A DNA stretch of 64,000 nt from positions 62,001-126,000 of the forward strand of contig NZ_CP041659.1 in NCBI RefSeq assembly GCF_007998985.1, read 5' to 3'. Shown here in pieces: positions 7,753 through 16,419 of this stretch. The notes under the pieces were generated by a model. It was given only the letters and a program-made list of their open reading frames with translations. It was not told the origin of the DNA and made no database searches. This DNA is from Sphingomonas xanthus (lineage in GTDB: Bacteria; Pseudomonadota; Alphaproteobacteria; Sphingomonadales; Sphingomonadaceae). Each line of letters starts with the position of its first letter. The stretch's first letter is position 1. Both the position numbers and the translations under genes were made by a program.

Positions 7753-8087
7753 GAAGGTTTCCTTTGGACTGGGGAGGATGGGACGGCCGGATCCGGGCAG
7801 TCGGAGCCGGCGCAACAATTTTCAGTGAGGTAATCGATCAGGCCGTTCATCACCGGATAGTTGGCGCGGTAAATCAGCGAACGGTGTTGCCGCTCCTGCG
7901 TGATCAGCCGAGCCCCGCGCAGCTGGGCGAGGTGGAATGAGAGCGAGCTGTTCGGGATGCCGAGCTCCGAGGCGATCGCGCCAGCAGGGAGGCCGTCAGG
8001 CCCGGCCTGAACGAGCAGGCGAAACAAGGCGAGACGATGTTCCTGCGCGAGGGCGCCGAGCGCGATGGCGGCACTATGGATGTCCAT
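7749..8087 (-). CDS. arsR: ArsR-family As(III)-responsive repressor
   Basis: The 112-residue winged-helix protein has the ArsR fold (LGIPNSSLSFHLAQLRGARLI is the DNA-recognition region). The As(III) site is at the C-terminus, C91, C92 and C97 (NCCAGSDC), as in the Acidithiobacillus ferrooxidans ArsR type rather than the CxC helix of the E. coli type. ATG 8087 shares one base with the stop of an upstream 35-codon ORF (TAATG) and has almost no Shine-Dalgarno of its own, so it is probably translated by coupling to that ORF. It overlaps arsI by 4 nt downstream. Confidence 0.88.
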   Translation of the reverse strand: MDIHSAAIALGALAQEHRLALFRLLVQAGPDGLPAGAIASELGIPNSSLSFHLAQLRGARLITQERQHRSLIYRANYPVMNGLIDYLTENCCAGSDCPDPAVPSSPVQRKPS

Positions 8088-8194
8088 TAGCGAAAGCCTG
8101 CGAAATTGATGCAGCAGGTGGAGCAGCAGTAGGCCCGGGGCGGTGCCATCCAGCGGTGCCACAGGGTCGTCAGCACCAGATTGAAGAGTCGCAT
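8087..8194 (-). CDS. 35-residue CCSTCC (tetracysteine) peptide upstream of arsR
   Basis: Reading the minus strand from ATG 8194 gives 35 codons ending TAA at 8087-8089. AGGA lies 7 bp before the ATG, a better site than that of arsR. Residues 23-28 are CCSTCC, preceded by an amphipathic N-terminus (MRLFNLVLTTLWHRW). The stop overlaps the arsR ATG by one base, the classic layout for translational coupling. CCxxCC is the motif engineered to capture biarsenical dyes, so direct binding of trivalent arsenic is chemically reasonable. I know of no named family; the function (sensor leader peptide, chaperone or sponge) is inference. Confidence 0.6.
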   Translation of the reverse strand: MRLFNLVLTTLWHRWMAPPRAYCCSTCCINFAGFR

Positions 8195-8567
8195 GATTCG
8201 TCCTTTCGACGGATCTCGAAATGATGGTAATCCGCGTCCCTGTCAATCCTTATTTCGAATTAACTCGAATTGACGGTTCCCGTGTCGGGAAATGCCGGAG
8301 CTTACTGCCTTTGACCGATAGCCAATCATTGGCGTTCTAGCAGGTAAAGATGGCAGTTCCGCCCCTTGGCATGATCGGTCCGAATCTTCGCCTTACCCGG
8401 GCGCAATTCGGCATTGTTCAAATGATCACTCAACCAAGCTGCGAAACGCCACTGGAGGGAGAGGTTTTCGGAATTCAAACTCGCTGCTAAGTCTGCCAGA
8501 ATTCTCCCGAGCCTTGCGGCAAGTATCTGCGGCGTATGCCGAGCTTACTAACGATGAGCCCGACCTG
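8195..8567. other. Intergenic region between the ars operon and a histidine kinase
   Basis: This 373-bp stretch separates the divergent ars operon and hybrid kinase gene. It holds the ars promoter/operator at its left end. The rest (about 8280-8560) presumably contains the kinase promoter, but I see no clear -35/-10 pair, hairpin or small ORF in it. Confidence 0.6.
8219..8272 (-). promoter_or_regulatory. Probable ars promoter and ArsR operator
   Basis: On the minus strand a consensus -35 TTGACA lies at 8241-8246, with a weak -10 around 8218-8223. Just upstream, 8253-8272 has two AATTCGA repeats at 10-bp spacing and the palindrome ATTCGAAT-like core, a pattern similar to operators of ArsR-family repressors. 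The peptide ORF starts 24 bp below the -10. Confidence 0.5.
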
Positions 8568-11500
8568 ATGAGTAACCTTGAGTTCCTGCCAGCCGAAGGT
8601 GAAATGGCGGGCCGTGTCCGAAATTTTGACTGGTCCAAAACGCCGCTCGGTGCGATCGACAGCTGGCCACAAAGCCTCAAGACGGCCACCGCCATTCTTC
8701 TCAATTCGCCGGTCCCGATCGTGATGTTGTGGGGCGAGGACGGCGTCATGATCTACAACGACGCTTATTCCGTATTCGCGAGCGCCCGCCATCCCGGATT
8801 GCTAGGCAGCAAGGTGCGCGAGGGTTGGCCGGAAGTCGCCGATTTCAACGACAATGTCATGAAAGTCTGTCTTGCCGGAGGTACGCTCGCGTATAAGGAT
8901 CAGGAGCTTACCCTCCATCGCCATGGCCGGCCTGAACAGGTCTGGATGAACCTCGATTATTCGCCGGTACCCGACGAGACCGGAAGGCCCGCCGGTGTCA
9001 TCGCGATCGTCGTGGAAACAACCGAGCGGGTGCTCGCCGAACGTCAAACGGTCGCCGAGCGCGAGCGACTTAAACAAATGTTCGAGCAGGCCCCGGGCTT
9101 TATGGCTGTCCTGCGCGGTCCTGAGCATGTGTTCGAATTGGCCAACCCGGCCTACATGCAATTGCTGGGTCATCGCGAGGTGATCGGCAAGGCGGCCCGC
9201 GAGGCAGTACCGGAAGTAGCCGACCAGGGCTTTTTCGAGATTCTCGACGACGTTTATCGCACCGGCAAGGCATTCATCGGAAGCGCTGTGGATGTCGGCC
9301 TTCAGCGCACCCCGGACGGTCCGACCGAACATCGCGTCGTGGACTTCGTTTTCCAGCCGATCACTGACAATCAGGGCCAGGTCAGCGGCATTTTCATCGA
9401 AGGCTCGGACGTGACCGAGCGGGCTCGCGCCGACGCCTTGCGGGCTGCGCAAAGCCAGATGCTCGAACTGGCGGTAAGGGACGCACCACTCGACCAGCTG
9501 CTCGACACGCTCCTTCGCACCGTCGAAGCACAGTCCCCATTTGGAATGCTCGGCTCCGTTTTGCTGCTCGAACCAGATGGAATCCACCTGAGGCACGGGG
9601 CGGCGCCGAGCCTGCCGGATGCTTATAATCAGGCGATCGATGGGATCGAGATCGGGCCCGAGGTGGGCTCGTGCGGTACCGCCGCATTTCATAAGACGCC
9701 CGTCTATGTGGCCGATATCGCCACCGATCCATTATGGACGGAATTCAGTGATTTAGCGTTGGCGCACGACCTCAGAGCCTGCTGGTCGACACCAATATTG
9801 TCAGGTCAAGGCGAGGTCCTCGGCACCTTCGCCATGTACTACCGCGAGCCGCGCGAGCCGATGCCCGCTGACCTGGAGGTGATTGAAATCGTGACGCGTT
9901 CGGCGGCGCTCGTCATCGAGCGCACGATCGCCGAGCAAGCACTTCAGGAAAGCGAAGCCCGTCTGCGAGAGAAGGCCGCCGAGTTCCAGATGCTCGCGGA
10001 GAATGTCAGCCAGCTCGCCTGGATGGCCGAAGCCGACGGATCGATCTTTTGGTACAACAAGCGCTGGTACGACTACACGGGCACCGATTTTGAATCGATG
10101 CAGGGCTGGGGCTGGCGCGAGGTTCATCACCCTGATCACATCGATCGGGTAATCGAGGAAGTGCAGCGGAACTGGGCGGCCGGCGAACCATGGGAGGGCA
10201 CGTATCTGCTGCGCTCTGCCTCGGGGGAGTATCGCTGGTTCCTCACTCGAGCCGAGCCGATCCGAAATGAGGACGGCGAGCTAATCCGCTGGTTTGGTAC
10301 CAACACCGATATCAGCGCTCAGCAGAAGGCGGAAACGGCGTTACGCGAAAGCGAGGAACGTCTGCGCCTCGTCCTGGATGCAGCGGCCGGCGCTTTCTAC
10401 TCGGTCGACCGCGAGGGCAAGACCACGCTGGTCAGCAACGGGTTTCTGACCATGATGGGCTTCTCGAGCGAAGAAGAAGTGATCGGTCGGAAACTTCACG
10501 ACCTTATTCATCACACCCATCCCGACGGGTCGCACTATGCGGTCGAGCAATGCCCCATTTACCGATGCGCAAGCACCGGCGAGTCTGCCCACATCTCTGA
10601 CGAACTGTTCTATCGGCTCGACGGGTCACCCGTGCCCGTTGAATACTGGGTCTCGCCGTTCATGCGTGACGGCGAGCATATTGGCGCCATCTGCACGATC
10701 CTGGATGTTACCGAGCGCAAGCGTTCCGAGGCGGCTCTGCGTGAAACCGAAGAACGCTACCGCCTCGCATCACGCGCAACCAACGACGCCATCTGGGACT
10801 GGGACCTCGTCCGAGATCACGTACAGTGGAATGAAGCCGTGCATACGATGTTCGGCTATTCCGAAGACGGGGTGGAACCGACTGGCACTTGGTGGCTTGA
10901 GCACATCCACCCGGAAGACCGGGAGCGCGTGGAGGAGAGCATCCACGCTGTCATCGATGGGGGCGACAGCCACTGGACGGAGGAATACCGTTTCCTGACG
11001 AGCGATGGTGGGCATGTTCATGTCCTCGACCGCGGATTCGTGTTGCGTGACGCGCAGGGCCGGGCAGTCCGGATGATCGGCGCGATGCTTGATCTGACAG
11101 AGCGCCGGCGCGCCGAAGAAGCGCTGCGTGAACTCAACGAGACACTTGAGCGGCGGGTCGCCGAGGTAATCGCGGAGCGCGAACAGGCCGAAGAGGCTCT
11201 ACGCCAATCGCAGAAGATGGAAGCGGTAGGTCAGCTTACCGGGGGCATCGCCCATGACTTCAACAATTTGCTTACGATCATAACTGGAAACGTCGACATG
11301 GCACGCCGGAGCTTGGCGGGCGGGGAGAAGGCCCGTGCCGGAAGAGCGCTGGACAATGCCCAGAAGGGCGCAGACCGTGCTGCGGCATTGACCCAGCGGC
11401 TACTTGCCTTCTCGCGGCGGCAGCCCCTCGAGCCAAAGCCGATCAATGTCGACAAGCTCGTCACCGGCATGGCAGAGTTGCTACATCGCTCACTGGGCGA

Positions 11501-12731
11501 AACGGTGAAGCTTGAGACGGTTTCCAATCCTGGGCTCTGGTTGGTCGAAGTGGATCCCAACCAGCTGGAAAGCGCGATCCTGAATCTCGCGGTAAATGCA
11601 CGCGATGCAATGCCGGGCGGGGGCAGGCTGACAATCGAAACCGCCAACGCGTATCTCGACGAGGAATATTCATCCGCTCATGCGGAAGTGACGTCCGGAT
11701 CCTACGTGGTGATTGCTGTCTCCGATACTGGCCATGGCATGTCGAAGAAGACACTGGCACAGGTGTTCGACCCATTCTTCACTACCAAGGAAGTCGGCAA
11801 GGGGACCGGCCTCGGCCTCTCGATGGTGTACGGTTTCGTAAAACAGTCGGGCGGCCACGTGACCGTCTATTCGGAAGAAGGCCAGGGCACGACCATCAAG
11901 ATTTACCTGCCACGCCTGATGAGCGGCAAAGAAGCTGAATTAGCGCCCTCCAGTCTTGAGGCTGATCTTCCAAGTCGTGAGCACACAATCCTCGTTGTCG
12001 AGGATGACGACGACGTGCGGGCCTACTCGGTCGAGATCCTGCGCGAACTCGGATATCGGGTTTTGGAAGCGCATGATGGACCATCGGCGCTACGCTTGAT
12101 CGAGCGCCAGGATACCCAAATCGATCTTCTCTTCACCGACGTGGTTATGCCGACGATGTCCGGACGGGAGCTCGCCGACCTGGCCCGCTCGCATCAGCGG
12201 AATCTGAAGGTGCTCTACACGTCCGGCTACACTCGAAATGCGATCGTACACGGCGGGCGCCTCGACCTTGGCGTGGAAATGATCGCCAAGCCATTTACCT
12301 ATCAGGGGCTTGCTCGGAAGATCAGGGATGTCCTCGATGCCGGCAAGACTGGCCGTGTGCTTGTGGTGGAAGCAGATTCAACGGCGCGCATGTTCGCCAT
12401 CGAAGTGCTGGACGACGCGGGTTATGCCATCGACGAGGCGGCGAATGCATCCGAGGCGCTTAACCGGGTACGCGCCGCGCAAGGGCGATACGACGCAATA
12501 ATTCTCGACGTCGCTTTGCCAGAGAAAAGAGGAGATGCGTTGGCTGTTGAGCTTCGCGCCAACTACGCCGACCTTCCGATCCTGCTTGTCTGCGGCGAGC
12601 ACGCGGCAGAGCTGCGCGCGCGCTTCGCCGAGGACAAGTGTATAGGCGTGGCAGGCAAGCCGTACACCGCAGCAAAGCTTCAACAGGCGCTCAGCGCACT
12701 GGGCGTAAGTTGCGTCAGCAGAAAGTCTTAA
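8568..12731 (+). CDS. Hybrid sensor histidine kinase with PAS/GAF array and two receiver domains
   Basis: This 1387-residue protein (counting from ATG 8568; a TTG at 8514 would add 18 residues) has no obvious membrane segment and is probably cytoplasmic. In order it shows two PAS-like domains, a GAF domain (residues about 300-460), three PAS domains, a HisKA domain with GGIAHDFNN (His at residue 896), an HATPase domain with DTGHGM and GTGLGLS, and two receiver domains with phospho-acceptor Asp at residues 1191 (FTDVVMP) and 1314 (ILDVALP). All catalytic elements look intact. The second receiver is the more divergent. There is no adjacent response regulator; the signal is unknown. Confidence 0.88.
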   Translation: MSNLEFLPAEGEMAGRVRNFDWSKTPLGAIDSWPQSLKTATAILLNSPVPIVMLWGEDGVMIYNDAYSVFASARHPGLLGSKVREGWPEVADFNDNVMKVCLAGGTLAYKDQELTLHRHGRPEQVWMNLDYSPVPDETGRPAGVIAIVVETTERVLAERQTVAERERLKQMFEQAPGFMAVLRGPEHVFELANPAYMQLLGHREVIGKAAREAVPEVADQGFFEILDDVYRTGKAFIGSAVDVGLQRTPDGPTEHRVVDFVFQPITDNQGQVSGIFIEGSDVTERARADALRAAQSQMLELAVRDAPLDQLLDTLLRTVEAQSPFGMLGSVLLLEPDGIHLRHGAAPSLPDAYNQAIDGIEIGPEVGSCGTAAFHKTPVYVADIATDPLWTEFSDLALAHDLRACWSTPILSGQGEVLGTFAMYYREPREPMPADLEVIEIVTRSAALVIERTIAEQALQESEARLREKAAEFQMLAENVSQLAWMAEADGSIFWYNKRWYDYTGTDFESMQGWGWREVHHPDHIDRVIEEVQRNWAAGEPWEGTYLLRSASGEYRWFLTRAEPIRNEDGELIRWFGTNTDISAQQKAETALRESEERLRLVLDAAAGAFYSVDREGKTTLVSNGFLTMMGFSSEEEVIGRKLHDLIHHTHPDGSHYAVEQCPIYRCASTGESAHISDELFYRLDGSPVPVEYWVSPFMRDGEHIGAICTILDVTERKRSEAALRETEERYRLASRATNDAIWDWDLVRDHVQWNEAVHTMFGYSEDGVEPTGTWWLEHIHPEDRERVEESIHAVIDGGDSHWTEEYRFLTSDGGHVHVLDRGFVLRDAQGRAVRMIGAMLDLTERRRAEEALRELNETLERRVAEVIAEREQAEEALRQSQKMEAVGQLTGGIAHDFNNLLTIITGNVDMARRSLAGGEKARAGRALDNAQKGADRAAALTQRLLAFSRRQPLEPKPINVDKLVTGMAELLHRSLGETVKLETVSNPGLWLVEVDPNQLESAILNLAVNARDAMPGGGRLTIETANAYLDEEYSSAHAEVTSGSYVVIAVSDTGHGMSKKTLAQVFDPFFTTKEVGKGTGLGLSMVYGFVKQSGGHVTVYSEEGQGTTIKIYLPRLMSGKEAELAPSSLEADLPSREHTILVVEDDDDVRAYSVEILRELGYRVLEAHDGPSALRLIERQDTQIDLLFTDVVMPTMSGRELADLARSHQRNLKVLYTSGYTRNAIVHGGRLDLGVEMIAKPFTYQGLARKIRDVLDAGKTGRVLVVEADSTARMFAIEVLDDAGYAIDEAANASEALNRVRAAQGRYDAIILDVALPEKRGDALAVELRANYADLPILLVCGEHAAELRARFAEDKCIGVAGKPYTAAKLQQALSALGVSCVSRKS

Positions 12732-12775
12732 GCTGACCCATTGCCGACATCGCGATGCAGGTGAATGATGGGGCC

Positions 12776-12979
12776 ATGCCGGACTACCAGCCGCCAACTT
12801 GGCGCGACCATTTTCGTATCTACTTCAAGGCATGTCGGATTGTGGCCGAACCAGCTTTTGTGGCTGGTGTCTTGGCGCTTCTGGGCGCGCCATTGTGGGC
12901 ATTCATGGCAGTGGCCTTAGTCTGGATACCGTATGGCCGACTCCGGGTCCGCGACCTGCGGAATGACTGGGCAGACTAA
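12776..12979 (+). CDS. Small hypothetical membrane protein
   Basis: A 67-residue frame from ATG 12776 has a hydrophobic stretch (AFVAGVLALLGAPLWAFMAVALVWI, about residues 28-52) that could form one or two membrane segments, flanked by charged ends. It lies 44 bp after the kinase gene on the same strand. An ATG at 12755 is also possible. I recognise no family. Confidence 0.5.
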   Translation: MPDYQPPTWRDHFRIYFKACRIVAEPAFVAGVLALLGAPLWAFMAVALVWIPYGRLRVRDLRNDWAD

Positions 12980-13041
12980 CGTCCACCTTCCACCAACACG
13001 GGATGTATCCGCCATGTGACTCCTGGTCGCGGGCACTCCCT

Positions 13042-13416
13042 TCAAGCCTTTGAATTTTGAATTTCGATCTTGTGGTAGTTGTCGATGTCGAGGTCGTTGA
13101 CCGCGACGGTAACCTGTAGATTGCCGCCTTGCCATTCGCGCAGGAAGGACATGGCAGCCGCCAGGACGGACTTGCCAAGATCGGTCTTCTGCTGAGGCGG
13201 TCGGCCAGAAAATATGCCTATGTCGACATGAACCATGGCATTATTCGGCGATCCATCGCCAATGACTACGTCGTTCAGCTCAATCAGCCGCGTCTTGCAG
13301 CTTTGAAGATCGGTATCGGTCAGTTCAACCAGTTCTGCGTGAAGGACCTGAGTAAAGCCATGCACGTCGAACAGTTCCGCGACGTTGCTGCTATATTCAA
13401 CACTTGCCTGGGGCAT
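13042..13416 (-). CDS. 5-carboxymethyl-2-hydroxymuconate isomerase-family protein
   Basis: The 124-residue protein starts MPQASVEYSSNV, so Pro1 is the likely catalytic base, and its length and pattern match the CHMI family (HpaF type, a 4-OT superfamily trimer). In homoprotocatechuate degradation this enzyme isomerises 5-carboxymethyl-2-hydroxymuconate. None of the other hpa genes is nearby, so the true substrate may differ. It lies just downstream of copA on the same strand (27 bp) and may be read through from the copper promoter. Confidence 0.75.
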   Translation of the reverse strand: MPQASVEYSSNVAELFDVHGFTQVLHAELVELTDTDLQSCKTRLIELNDVVIGDGSPNNAMVHVDIGIFSGRPPQQKTDLGKSVLAAAMSFLREWQGGNLQVTVAVNDLDIDNYHKIEIQNSKA

Positions 13417-13443
13417 TCCAATTTCTCCCTGTCCATCCCGGTC

Positions 13444-15909
13444 TTACGGCCTAATTGACGCGTCGGCGCGCCAGCGTCGCAGCAGCAGAGCATTGGCTAC
13501 GACGCTGACGCTGGACAAAGCCATGGCACCTCCCGCGACTATTGGGGTGAGGTAGCCCAGTGCTGCGAGCGGCACGCCAACGACGTTGTAAATGAACGCC
13601 CAGAACAGTCCCTGTTGGATCTTGGCATAGGTTCGCTGCGAAATTTGGATGGCGTCCGCAACCAGCCGAGGGTCCCCGCGCATCAGCGTCACGCCGGCAG
13701 TATGCATCGCGACATCTGTCCCGGTCGACATGGCCATCGCGACATCCGCGGCAGCCAACGCCGGCGCGTCGTTGATGCCGTCGCCGATCATTGCGATGGT
13801 CTGGCCCTGCTTCCTAAGTGCGGCAACGGCGTCAGCCTTTTCGTCGGGCAGGACATTGCTGATGACGTGATCGATCCCGAGGCGATTGGCGATGGCCCGG
13901 GCGCTTCCGGCATTGTCGCCCGTGAGCATGACTGTCGCGATGCCTCTCGCGTGAAGACTCTCGATCGCAGCCCGAGCGGCGTCCTTCGGCTCATCGCCGA
14001 AGCCGAGAATGCCGATGAGATGCTTGTCGGGTGAAATCTGGGCGAGCCAGGAAACCGACCGGCCCTGCTCCTCGAGCTCTTTTGCCGTCCGGTCGAGTTC
14101 GCCGGTAACGATCCCCAGTTCGGCCATCAGGCGGCTACTGCCGAGCACCAGCTTGCGCCCGCTAACAGTGGCGCCGACTCCCTTACCAGGGATAGCCCGC
14201 ATGTCCTGGACCGGCGCGGGAGCGATCTGCTCGATTTCGGCGGCCGCCATAACCGCGACGGCGAGCGGATGCTCGCTGCCCTGCTGGAGTCCCGCTGCAA
14301 GGCCGAGCAATTGGCTGCGTGCGGTGCCGTCGACTGGCACCGCGCCGACCAGCGTGGGTCGCCCTTCGGTCAACGTTCCCGTCTTGTCAAAGACCACCAT
14401 ATTTACGCGGTGCGCCGTTTCGAGTGCCTCGGCGTCCTTGATCAGAACGCCTGCCCGGGCGGCTACACCGGTTCCGGCCATGATCGCGGTCGGCGTGGCG
14501 AGGCCAAGCGCGCAGGGACAGGCGATGACGAGCACCGACACAGCGTTGAGCATCGCCGTTTCCAGCGAGGCGCCCCACATCATCCATCCCGCAAAGGTCG
14601 CGAGGGCGATGGCGATGACAACCGGGACAAAGATGGCACTCAGTTGATCGACCAGCCGCTGGATCGGCGCCTTGGAACCCTGGGCGCTCTCGACCAGCCG
14701 CACGATTCGGGCAAGTACCGATTCCGCGCCGACGGCGGTGGTCTCGACCAGTAGCAACCCTTCGCCGTTGATCGATCCGCCGGTGACTGCGTCGCCGACT
14801 CCCTTTGCTACCGGCAAACTCTCGCCGGTCAGCATGGATTCGTCGACACTGGTCACGCCTTCAAGCACGCGCCCGTCGACCGGGATGCGCTCGCCGGGGC
14901 GCACGCGCACCTTATGGCCAACCCGCACATGGCCCGCTGGAACCTGTTGTTCCTCGCCATCAGGCAGCAGGACGCGAGCCGTGTCGGGCCGCAGCGCCAT
15001 CAATGCGCGGATGGCTGCTCCGGTTTGGCGCTTGGCCCGACCTTCAAGCCATTTACCCAGCAGCACCAAGGTGATCACGACTGCCGCGGCTTCGAAATAA
15101 TAGTGTGGCTCGGCCATACCCGGCATGCGGTGGTCGAAGAACAATTGGTAGGTGCTCATACCAAAGGCAGCCGAGGTGCCCAGGGCGACTAGCAAATCCA
15201 TGTTGCCTGTACCGGCCTTCAGGGCGCGCCATCCGGCCCGGTAGAAGCGTGCGCCGATCCAGAACTGGACCGGCGTAGCCAGCGCGAGTTGCAGCCAGCC
15301 CGGAACAGTGAGGTTGATGCCCAAGATCGCGAGCAGCATCGGGGCGACAAGCGGAAGGGAAAGCAACGTCGCGGCAATCACATGGAACTGTTCGATCCGC
15401 GCGGCCTTGGCCTGCCGCTCTTCATCGCCTTGGGCTGTTGTGCCCGCGCCACCGTCCGCGGTGCGTGCGCTATAGCCGGCCCCCGCGACCGCAGCGATGA
15501 TGTCTGCCGGCGAAGTGCCAGCCAGCGCCGTGACCTGGGCCTTCTCCGTCGCAAGATTGACCGTGGCATCGCGAACGCCAGGGACCGCCTTAATAGCCCG
15601 CTCAATCCGCGCCACGCACGAGGCGCAGGTCATGCCATCGATCGAAAGTTTATGTTCCTCGCTGGCGGCCGAATAGCCCGCCGCGGCGATGGCATTGTCG
15701 ATGTCAGACAGATCGGTTTTGCCAGGGTCATAGGACACCGTCGCCCTCTCACTGGCCAGATTGACCGATACGTCACGGACGCCTGGCAATGCCTTAACGG
15801 CCCGCTCGACCCGCGCGACGCAAGAGCCGCACGTCATACCCTCGACACTTATGCCGATCTGCTCAAGCGAGCCGGCAAACGCCGCCGATCGGGTCGCGAC
15901 AGTGGCCAT
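13444..15909 (-). CDS. copA: Cu(I)-exporting P1B-type ATPase with two HMA domains
   Basis: The 821-residue protein has two N-terminal heavy-metal-associated domains with MTCGSC (C27, C30) and MTCASC (C95, C98), eight predicted membrane helices, the CPC ion motif (IACPCALG) and the phosphorylation motif DKTGTL (D508), then the [12 protein letters not shown] hinge. These are diagnostic of Cu(I) exporters of the inner membrane. ATG 15909 follows GAGGAGAT; the frame extending to 15960 runs into the promoter. A CueR-type promoter lies immediately upstream, divergent from that of the CopZ-like gene. Confidence 0.95.
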   Translation of the reverse strand: MATVATRSAAFAGSLEQIGISVEGMTCGSCVARVERAVKALPGVRDVSVNLASERATVSYDPGKTDLSDIDNAIAAAGYSAASEEHKLSIDGMTCASCVARIERAIKAVPGVRDATVNLATEKAQVTALAGTSPADIIAAVAGAGYSARTADGGAGTTAQGDEERQAKAARIEQFHVIAATLLSLPLVAPMLLAILGINLTVPGWLQLALATPVQFWIGARFYRAGWRALKAGTGNMDLLVALGTSAAFGMSTYQLFFDHRMPGMAEPHYYFEAAAVVITLVLLGKWLEGRAKRQTGAAIRALMALRPDTARVLLPDGEEQQVPAGHVRVGHKVRVRPGERIPVDGRVLEGVTSVDESMLTGESLPVAKGVGDAVTGGSINGEGLLLVETTAVGAESVLARIVRLVESAQGSKAPIQRLVDQLSAIFVPVVIAIALATFAGWMMWGASLETAMLNAVSVLVIACPCALGLATPTAIMAGTGVAARAGVLIKDAEALETAHRVNMVVFDKTGTLTEGRPTLVGAVPVDGTARSQLLGLAAGLQQGSEHPLAVAVMAAAEIEQIAPAPVQDMRAIPGKGVGATVSGRKLVLGSSRLMAELGIVTGELDRTAKELEEQGRSVSWLAQISPDKHLIGILGFGDEPKDAARAAIESLHARGIATVMLTGDNAGSARAIANRLGIDHVISNVLPDEKADAVAALRKQGQTIAMIGDGINDAPALAAADVAMAMSTGTDVAMHTAGVTLMRGDPRLVADAIQISQRTYAKIQQGLFWAFIYNVVGVPLAALGYLTPIVAGGAMALSSVSVVANALLLRRWRADASIRP

Positions 15910-15940
15910 TATTCTATCTCCTCGGTTCGATTCGTTCCGG

Positions 15941-15971
15941 CGTATGACCCTTGCCAACATGTCAGGGTCAA
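15941..15971 (-). promoter_or_regulatory. CueR-type promoter of copA
   Basis: On the minus strand TTGACC (15966-15971) is followed by a 19-bp spacer and CATACG (15941-15946). The long spacer and the internal dyad ACCCTTGCC/TGTCAGGGT are typical of promoters activated by MerR-family regulators such as CueR, encoded at 19678. Confidence 0.75.
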
Positions 15972-15987
15972 CTGGGCGCCAAGGCCC

Positions 15988-16018
15988 TTGACCTTGGCAT
16001 GGTGTCAGGCCTCATTCG
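15988..16018 (+). promoter_or_regulatory. CueR-type promoter of the CopZ-like gene
   Basis: On the plus strand TTGACC (15988-15993), a 19-bp spacer with an ACCTTGGC/TGTCAGG dyad, and CATTCG (16013-16018) form a MerR-type promoter, back to back with the copA promoter. The CopZ-like start codon is 33 bp beyond. Confidence 0.7.
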
Positions 16019-16051
16019 GCTGGTTCCCCAACCAATTGGAGAACATGAATC

Positions 16052-16246
16052 ATGGAAATAACTGTTCGCGGAATGAGCTGCGGCCCCTGCGCGCGCGCGG
16101 TGACCAACGCGGTCCACAGCGTCGATCCCAATGCCGAGGTCGAGATTGATTTGGAAACCAAGCGCGTCGCGATCAATACCATCGCCAAGCTGCCACAGTT
16201 GACGGTAGCGATCGAGAAGGCCGGCTATCTGGTCGAAGCGTCCTGA
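16052..16246 (+). CDS. CopZ-like heavy-metal-associated domain protein
   Basis: The 64-residue protein is a single HMA domain with MSCGPC (C10, C13), the metal-binding loop of copper chaperones and P1B ATPase N-termini. The predicted beta-alpha-beta-beta-alpha-beta length is complete. It is divergent from copA and is driven by its own CueR-type promoter, so it probably carries Cu(I) to the exporter or buffers it. The loop GPC differs from the TAS/AAS of classical CopZ, but the role is well supported by context. Confidence 0.85.
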   Translation: MEITVRGMSCGPCARAVTNAVHSVDPNAEVEIDLETKRVAINTIAKLPQLTVAIEKAGYLVEAS

Positions 16247-16289
16247 GCTTCCGGGGGCGGGCGTGCGTCGCTCGCCCCGTTTCCTATCT

Positions 16290-16371
16290 GGTTTGGAAGG
16301 GTGCAGCAGAAGGGGGGGGGCTGCTGCACCCTTCCTACCGGACCGAGGGAGGAACTACTCGATGGCGGCGA
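16290..16371 (-). ncRNA. Candidate copper-induced small RNA (hairpin with C-rich loop)
   Basis: A CueR-type promoter at 16378-16408 reads leftwards into a gene-free stretch. A transcript starting near 16371 would contain CCUCC (single-stranded anti-Shine-Dalgarno-like sequence) and then a 15-bp perfect hairpin at 16295-16335 with a loop of nine C. C-rich loops are known in several alphaproteobacterial sRNAs. There is no U-run after the hairpin, and no expression evidence. If it reads through, it becomes antisense to the CopZ-like gene. Confidence 0.35.
16295..16335. repeat. 15-bp perfect inverted repeat with poly-G/poly-C loop
   Basis: GGAAGGGTGCAGCAG at 16295-16309 pairs perfectly with CTGCTGCACCCTTCC at 16321-16335; the 11-nt loop is AA followed by nine G on the plus strand. 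It is 48 bp after the CopZ-like stop and could serve as a T-less terminator, or as the core of a minus-strand small RNA. Confidence 0.8.
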
Positions 16372-16377
16372 TTCGGA

Positions 16378-16408
16378 TTTATCCGACCTGACACAGTGTC
16401 AAGGTCAA
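16378..16408 (-). promoter_or_regulatory. Orphan CueR-type promoter
   Basis: On the minus strand TTGACC (16403-16408), a 19-bp spacer with a TTGACAC/GTGTCAGG dyad, and GATAAA (16378-16383) match the other copper promoters. No minus-strand gene lies below it before the end of the divergent CopZ-like gene. Confidence 0.6.
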
Positions 16409-16419
16409 GCCCGGCATTC

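Noticed and set aside
16361..16390. A nine-codon plus-strand minicistron (MAAIRIYPT) with GGGAGG upstream
   Set aside because: Too short to judge, overlaps the orphan promoter, and the Shine-Dalgarno is simply the complement of the CCUCC in the proposed minus-strand RNA.
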